Origin: Rikenellaceae bacterium
GTDB lineage: Bacteria; Bacteroidota; Bacteroidia; Bacteroidales; UBA932
Reading direction: 5' to 3'
Assembly (NCBI GenBank): GCA_900769885.1
Contig: CAAGIG010000051.1
Location: 1 to 36,252 of the forward strand
DNA: 36,252 nt
This document shows, in pieces, positions 31,345 through 36,252 of this stretch. The number at the start of each line of letters is the position of its first letter. Within the stretch, counting starts at the first letter, position 1. The notes under the pieces were generated by a model that saw nothing but the letters and a program-made list of their open reading frames with translations, did not search any database and was not told the DNA's origin. Both the position numbers and the translations under genes were made by a program.

Positions 31345-31348
31345 CTTT

Positions 31349-34234
31349 ATGAGACGATTATTGTTGTTATCTGTTCTTTTGCTTGTTGTGTCTGTTTCAA
31401 AGGCGCAGACAGTTGTGAATTTTTCTATGTTGCAGAAAAACAGAAATGTGGAGATTACTTTTGAACTTAAGGATGCGACTACTGATGAACCTCTCTCCTG
31501 GGCTTCAGCTTATGTCGTTCCGGTTGGGGATACCACTATTGTCAGTTTTGCCCTCTCTGATGACAAAGGAAAAGTGGTTTTGGAGGATGTTCCAGTGGGA
31601 AGGTATGTGTTGAATGTAGAACTGATTGGATATTTGTCTTATCAGAAGGAGCATAATTTTGATGGTTGGGGGATTGATCTGGGTGTGATTGAAATGGAGG
31701 AAAATCCTGAATGGATTGATGCTGCGACTATTTCTGCTGTGGGCAATCCTATTGAGATTAAGAATGATACCATTATATATAATGCTTCGGCGTTTAGGGT
31801 TGGGGAGAATGATATGCTGGATGAACTTTTGAAGAAGATGCCGGGGATGGAGGTTGGTGAGGATGGAACAGTGAAGGTGAATGGGGAGGCAGTGGATAAA
31901 ATTACTGTTGGCGGAAAAACATTTTTCTTCAATGATCCTTCGATTGCTTTGAAGAATCTTCCTGCCAAGATTGTGGATAAAATCAAGGTAGTGGACAAAA
32001 CTAAGGACGATGTGGCGTTTACAGGTGTTTCTACTCAGGACGACAAGGAGAAGGTAATGGATGTGCAGCTCAAGCAGGAGTATACAAAGGGTTGGTTCGG
32101 GAATGCAAAACTGGGGGCAGGGGTTTCTGTAAATCCCGATAAAAAGAATGAACTGGTGGAGGATGGCAAGTTTTTGTATGATGGTAATGTGCTGGTGACC
32201 GGATATACTGAAAAGGATCAGATAGTGGTGTTGGGAAATGGCTACAATGTTATGGATGCTTCTGCTAATGTTATGGTATTCAATACCTCTTCAGGTATCT
32301 CTCAGGATGATTATTCAAAACTAGGAGGAATAGTGACCAATGCGCAAGGAGGTGTCAATTATAATACTGACAGGATAACCGGTTCATCATTCAATACTTC
32401 GGCCGTTTATAAGCACAATACCAAGGATGACAGGGAAAATACTTCCAGAGTATCATTCCAGTCTTCAGGGGAGGATATATATACTGATACCAAGTATGAA
32501 GGTTTTGGATATGAGGACGGTGTGAATGTTACACTGGAGTTGAAAAAAAAGGACAGAAGCAAATTTACATACGATTTCTGTCCCACTTTTTCTTATTTCA
32601 AAAATAGAGTGCAGACATCCACTCTTTCTAAAACTTTTACCGATAATGATACTTTAAATACATCAAAATCGAATATTTCTGCCAATAATTCAAAGGTGGC
32701 AACAAATGGATTTCTTAACTTGGGTGTCAGAGATCTTGGTAAAGAGAAAAGGTCTCTGTCGTTGTATGTCAGTTATAATATTGCTACAGCAGATGGTGAG
32801 AAACAGGAGTTGTCATCAGTCAACAATTCTCTTAAGGATTTGTTCTATGATATTGATAAAGAGAATTATTCAATATATGGAAGCCTCTCTTATGTGGAAC
32901 CGATAGGGCGAAGATGGCTTTTTAGAGGTGGTGTCAGTTCATCTTATACTTTTTCACAGGAATCGCAGTTGGCGTACAACGATTTAAAGGTTCTCGATGA
33001 CAATTATTCTGTACTTTCAGATAATGTTTATTTAGATGAAGAGTTAAGATTGCTTGTGCAGTATGATAACGATACAAATAACATTCAATTTGGTGTGACA
33101 GGACAATTTGTCCAAAATGTGATAAAATCCCGTTCTCTCGGGGTAGAAAGTGTGACCGGGAAAGGTGATTGGAATTTCAACTTCTCACCCTTTATAAATT
33201 ATAACTTCAGTAGGGGAGGTTCAAATGCTCATTTGTTCTACAGTGCATCTGTAAATGAGGTTTCCGGAGACAAAATAATTCCTGCTCTTGATTTGACAAA
33301 TCCTATTCAGATCGAAGCGGGTAATATTTATCTTAAACCGACGGTTGACAATAATTTGAGTATGTCGTATTCGTTCAACAATAAAAAGACTTTTACATTT
33401 TTGAATCTTTTTGCGTATGCGGCAATGGCAAATAATCCGATTGTTACAGCCAGCTGGTTTGACCAGGAAGGTGTCAGATATGCAGTTCCTGTCAATTCCA
33501 CCAGACCTGGAGGTGATGTAACTCTCTATTTGAATCTCAATCAACCTTTTGGGAAGAATAAAAATTTTTCAGCCTCTTTAACGGGTTCGTTCACTTATTC
33601 CGGTAATACAAGTTATCAGGCTGCAGGTCAGTTGGATGGTCTTGATCTGGACAATTTTGACTATTATAAATTTATGGATGGATTCTGGGGAGATGCAAGT
33701 GGAGAGAGGTTCTATAGCGGGGAGAGTGGTTTTAGGGAGAGCCGTACCAATACATTCTTATGGCGTGCTAATTTGTCATTGAAATATATTGGTGAAAAGT
33801 TTGAAACAGCCATCAGAGTAGCTACTCAGAATAGAATTTCCAGATATACTATTGACCCTACAGCGAATTTGAATACCTGGGATAATCGTGTTGCAAATGA
33901 TATTTTATATCGTCCCGGAAAAGGGTGGGAGTTGTCCAATAATTTGAGTTATGTTTTCTATAATGGTTACTCAAGCGGTTTTGGCGCGCCTGAATTTTTA
34001 TGGAACTTTTCTGTGAGTAAGACGATTAAAAATTTCACTTTGGAACTGGGAGTCCGTGATATTCTTAATCAGTCCAGAAGTTTGAATCGTATCTCCTCTG
34101 CTGAGTATAGTGAGGATACTTATTCTAATGTTATCGGACGCTATTTTATGTTCAGTGTTTCGTTTAACTTCGGTAAGATGAATGCCAAGAAGAATTCGGC
34201 AGTAGAGGATGCGATGTGGAATATGATGTATTAG
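31349..34234 (+). CDS. Outer-membrane beta-barrel protein with carboxypeptidase-regulatory domain
   Basis: This 961-residue protein has a signal peptide (~1-20, SVSKAQ). A carboxypeptidase-regulatory-like beta-sandwich follows (~33-120: TFELKDATTDEPLSWASAYV), then a TonB-plug-like domain (~135-240: MLDELLKKMPGMEVGEDGTVKVNGEAVDKITVGGK) and a long beta-barrel. This is the TonB-dependent-receptor-like/OMP_b-brl_3 type of Bacteroidota. There is no SusD partner beside it, so glycan import is unlikely to be its main role. The last barrel strand (YFMFSVSFNFGK) is followed by a 20-residue tail. It is probably controlled by the upstream ECF sigma. Confidence 0.85.
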   Translation: MRRLLLLSVLLLVVSVSKAQTVVNFSMLQKNRNVEITFELKDATTDEPLSWASAYVVPVGDTTIVSFALSDDKGKVVLEDVPVGRYVLNVELIGYLSYQKEHNFDGWGIDLGVIEMEENPEWIDAATISAVGNPIEIKNDTIIYNASAFRVGENDMLDELLKKMPGMEVGEDGTVKVNGEAVDKITVGGKTFFFNDPSIALKNLPAKIVDKIKVVDKTKDDVAFTGVSTQDDKEKVMDVQLKQEYTKGWFGNAKLGAGVSVNPDKKNELVEDGKFLYDGNVLVTGYTEKDQIVVLGNGYNVMDASANVMVFNTSSGISQDDYSKLGGIVTNAQGGVNYNTDRITGSSFNTSAVYKHNTKDDRENTSRVSFQSSGEDIYTDTKYEGFGYEDGVNVTLELKKKDRSKFTYDFCPTFSYFKNRVQTSTLSKTFTDNDTLNTSKSNISANNSKVATNGFLNLGVRDLGKEKRSLSLYVSYNIATADGEKQELSSVNNSLKDLFYDIDKENYSIYGSLSYVEPIGRRWLFRGGVSSSYTFSQESQLAYNDLKVLDDNYSVLSDNVYLDEELRLLVQYDNDTNNIQFGVTGQFVQNVIKSRSLGVESVTGKGDWNFNFSPFINYNFSRGGSNAHLFYSASVNEVSGDKIIPALDLTNPIQIEAGNIYLKPTVDNNLSMSYSFNNKKTFTFLNLFAYAAMANNPIVTASWFDQEGVRYAVPVNSTRPGGDVTLYLNLNQPFGKNKNFSASLTGSFTYSGNTSYQAAGQLDGLDLDNFDYYKFMDGFWGDASGERFYSGESGFRESRTNTFLWRANLSLKYIGEKFETAIRVATQNRISRYTIDPTANLNTWDNRVANDILYRPGKGWELSNNLSYVFYNGYSSGFGAPEFLWNFSVSKTIKNFTLELGVRDILNQSRSLNRISSAEYSEDTYSNVIGRYFMFSVSFNFGKMNAKKNSAVEDAMWNMMY

Positions 34235-34252
34235 TTTTAATTTTTTTGATAA

Positions 34253-35890
34253 ATGGTTTCGGTAGATGGATTGACTGTAGAGTTCAGTGGAACAACTCTT
34301 TTTAAAGATATTTCATTTGTTATCAATGATAAGGACCGTATTGCCCTGATGGGTAAAAATGGTGCAGGGAAATCGACTTTGCTCAAAATTCTGGCAGGGG
34401 TCAGGACTCCCAATCGTGGAAAAGTGACTGTCAGTGACGGGGGTAAGATTGGATATTTGCCACAACATCTGATGGTGGAGAATGGCCGTACGGTATTTGA
34501 GGAGGCGTGTCTTGCTTTTGAATATCTTTTTGAGATAGAGCGTGAGATTGCCAGAATCAATGATGAACTTACTGTCAGGACCGATTATGACAGTGAGGAG
34601 TATATGGAGTTGATAGAGAAGGTTACTGCCCTTTCTGAGAAATTCTACAGGATAGATTTGACCAATTATCAGGAAGATGTGGAGAGGACTCTGATGGGGT
34701 TGGGGTTTGTCCGGGAGGATTTGAAACGTCAGACTTCTGAGTTTTCAGGGGGATGGAGGATGAGAATTGAATTGGCGAAGATTCTTTTGCAGAAACCTAC
34801 TCTTTTGTTGCTGGATGAGCCGACCAATCACCTTGATATTGAGTCAATCGAGTGGCTCGAGGAGTTTATTATCAATAGTGCAAACTCTGTTATGGTTATT
34901 TCCCACGACAGGGCATTTGTGGATCATATCACTACCCGTACTATTGAGATTACAATGGGAAAAATTTATGACTACAAAGTGAATTATTCCAAATATCTGG
35001 AACTTAGGGCAGAGAGACGTCAGCAGCAGCAGGCGGCATACGACAATCAACAGAAGATGATTGCCGAGACCAAAGAGTTTATTGAGAGATTCAAAGGGAC
35101 CTATTCCAAAACAAATCAGGTGCAGTCGAGGGTTCGTATGTTGGAAAAACTGGAGATACTCGAAGTCGATCCTGAGGATAAAAGTGCTTTGAATTTAAGA
35201 TTTCCCCCTGCACCTCGTTCGGGATCTTATCCTGTTGTTACTCAAGAACTTTCCAAGTCTTATGGAGAACACAATGTCTTTAGCGGTGCAACTATAACCA
35301 TTGAACGCGGAGAAAAAGTAGCTTTTGTAGGCAAAAATGGGGAAGGTAAATCGACAATGGTCAAGGCTATAATGAATGAAATTGATTTTGAGGGGAAACT
35401 TACATTGGGTCACAATCTCAAAATTGGTTATTTTGCTCAGAATGAAGCCTCTTTACTGGATGAAGAGAAGAGTGTTTTCAAAACTGTGGATGATGTGGCA
35501 GTAGGGGATATCAGAACCAAGTTGAGGGATATTCTGGGGGCATTTATGTTTGGTCGGGATGACTCTGACAAATTGGTTAAGGTCCTTTCAGGAGGAGAGA
35601 GAACCCGCCTGGCAATGATAAAACTTCTGTTGGAACCTGTAAATATGCTGATTCTCGACGAGCCTACCAATCACTTGGATCTCAAAACAAAAGATATTCT
35701 GAAAGAGGCTCTTGTCAATTTCGACGGAACACTGATAGTCGTCTCGCACGACCGCGACTTCCTGGACGGATTAGTGAGCAAAGTTTATGAATTTTCAAAC
35801 AAACGTGTCATAGAACACCTCGGCGGAGTCTACGATTTCCTTGAGAAAAAGAAAATGGAGAATCTGCGTGAGATTGAGAGGAGGAGCTGA
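34253..35890 (+). CDS. ABC-F family ATPase
   Basis: This 545-residue cytosolic protein has two ABC domains and no membrane segments. Walker A motifs are GKNGAGKST (~34) and GKNGEGKST (~362). Signatures are SGGWRMR and SGGERTR, and both Walker B motifs read LDEPTNHLD. The linker (~240-310) is a charged coiled coil (RAERRQQQQAAYDNQQKMIAETKEF). ABC-F proteins act on the ribosome, resolving stalled translation or protecting against antibiotics. No resistance-type extension is evident, so a housekeeping Uup/EttA-like role is likely. It starts 18 bp after the barrel gene. Confidence 0.92.
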   Translation: MVSVDGLTVEFSGTTLFKDISFVINDKDRIALMGKNGAGKSTLLKILAGVRTPNRGKVTVSDGGKIGYLPQHLMVENGRTVFEEACLAFEYLFEIEREIARINDELTVRTDYDSEEYMELIEKVTALSEKFYRIDLTNYQEDVERTLMGLGFVREDLKRQTSEFSGGWRMRIELAKILLQKPTLLLLDEPTNHLDIESIEWLEEFIINSANSVMVISHDRAFVDHITTRTIEITMGKIYDYKVNYSKYLELRAERRQQQQAAYDNQQKMIAETKEFIERFKGTYSKTNQVQSRVRMLEKLEILEVDPEDKSALNLRFPPAPRSGSYPVVTQELSKSYGEHNVFSGATITIERGEKVAFVGKNGEGKSTMVKAIMNEIDFEGKLTLGHNLKIGYFAQNEASLLDEEKSVFKTVDDVAVGDIRTKLRDILGAFMFGRDDSDKLVKVLSGGERTRLAMIKLLLEPVNMLILDEPTNHLDLKTKDILKEALVNFDGTLIVVSHDRDFLDGLVSKVYEFSNKRVIEHLGGVYDFLEKKKMENLREIERRS

Positions 35891-35908
35891 CAGCACTATT
35901 GATAAACA

Positions 35909-36252
35909 ATGAAAGCACAGATTACCAACAAGGAGATTTGGGGCATTGCTTTGCCGATAATGTTGGGCAATATGGCTCAAACCATCATTAACTTTACAGA
36001 TACCGCTTTCCTTGGACATCTTGATGTGGTGGCATTGGGAGCCTCTATGCTCGCCGGTCTTTTCTATTTTGTTTTCACAACCATAGCTGCAGGATTTGCG
36101 ATAGGGATTCAAATCATTATTGCCCGCCGTTTTGGGGAGAAAAACTATGGAAAGATAGGAGTTGTTTTTGAACACGGTTCTCTGTTCGTGATGTTTATGG
36201 GACTGACCCTCTTTTCAATCCTGTATTTCTTTTCCGACCAATTGCTCTTGTG
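35909..36252 (+). CDS. MATE family efflux transporter (5' part, cut by window end)
   Basis: Only the first 114 codons are present. The sequence MKAQITNKEIWGIALPIMLGNMAQTIINFTDTAFLGHLD, followed by VALGASMLAG and IARRFGEKNYGKIG, is the typical start of a DinF/NorM-type multidrug and toxic compound extrusion transporter. Three membrane helices are visible (~12-34, ~45-70, ~88-110). Such carriers exchange drugs or metabolites for Na+ or H+. It follows the ABC-F gene by 18 bp and may be on the same transcript. Confidence 0.9.
   Translation, partial: MKAQITNKEIWGIALPIMLGNMAQTIINFTDTAFLGHLDVVALGASMLAGLFYFVFTTIAAGFAIGIQIIIARRFGEKNYGKIGVVFEHGSLFVMFMGLTLFSILYFFSDQLLL

Overview
The window reads as chromosomal DNA of a member of the Bacteroidota, most likely order Bacteroidales. 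Supporting signs are repeated TAnnTTTG (-7) promoter boxes, one of them in an exact TTTG-N19-TATCTTTG pair before rplS, AT-rich leaders with few Shine-Dalgarno sites, and Bacteroidota-type families (putative porin, fimbrillin-like lipoprotein with beta-helix, phosphotransferase-RapZ fusion, carboxypeptidase-regulatory/outer-membrane barrel protein). I cannot name a genus from sequence alone.

Layout. 1-1060: frameshifted remnant of an Rpn-type nuclease/transposase and a weak hypothetical ORF. 1061-9802: envelope and cofactor genes: FtsX-like permease, an APH kinase fused to a RapZ C-terminal domain, a DUF2284 Cys-rich protein, a 950-residue putative porin, an MltF-like lytic transglycosylase, an RluA-type pseudouridine synthase and panB. 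9803-13537: dnaK with a palindromic promoter element, a solitary tyrosine recombinase and inorganic pyrophosphatase. 13605-17548: C_GCAxxG_C_C protein, aldehyde dehydrogenase, nadD, gmk and class II fba. 17617-22197: LPP20-like lipoprotein, transglutaminase-like protein, grpE-dnaJ, rplS and tRNA-Arg(ACG). 22198-23382: about 1.2 kb without a convincing gene, holding four degenerate ~73-bp tandem repeats, dispersed repeats and a palindrome. 23383-29011 (minus strand): an orphan beta-helix fragment, a large surface lipoprotein, cardiolipin synthase, ubiE/menG and a small AIR-synthase-like protein. 29116-36252 (plus): tRNA-Leu(GAG), an ECF sigma factor operon with a membrane protein, a TraB/GumN protein and an outer-membrane barrel protein, then an ABC-F ATPase and the start of a MATE transporter.

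How parts fit. dnaK and grpE-dnaJ are 10 kb apart but carry a matching upstream element (TGACA-N3-TGTC, then TGGCA and a -7-like box), which suggests shared control of the DnaK chaperone machine. The 29.4-34.2 kb operon looks like a self-contained envelope-stress or surface-remodelling unit. The kinase-RapZ fusion and the MltF-like enzyme suggest wall amino-sugar handling. Gene packing is tight, with three convergent pairs overlapping at their 3' ends. The most unusual regions are the chaperone promoter element, the repeat-bearing gene desert, and the surface lipoprotein locus with its downstream orphan fragment and upstream inverted repeat.
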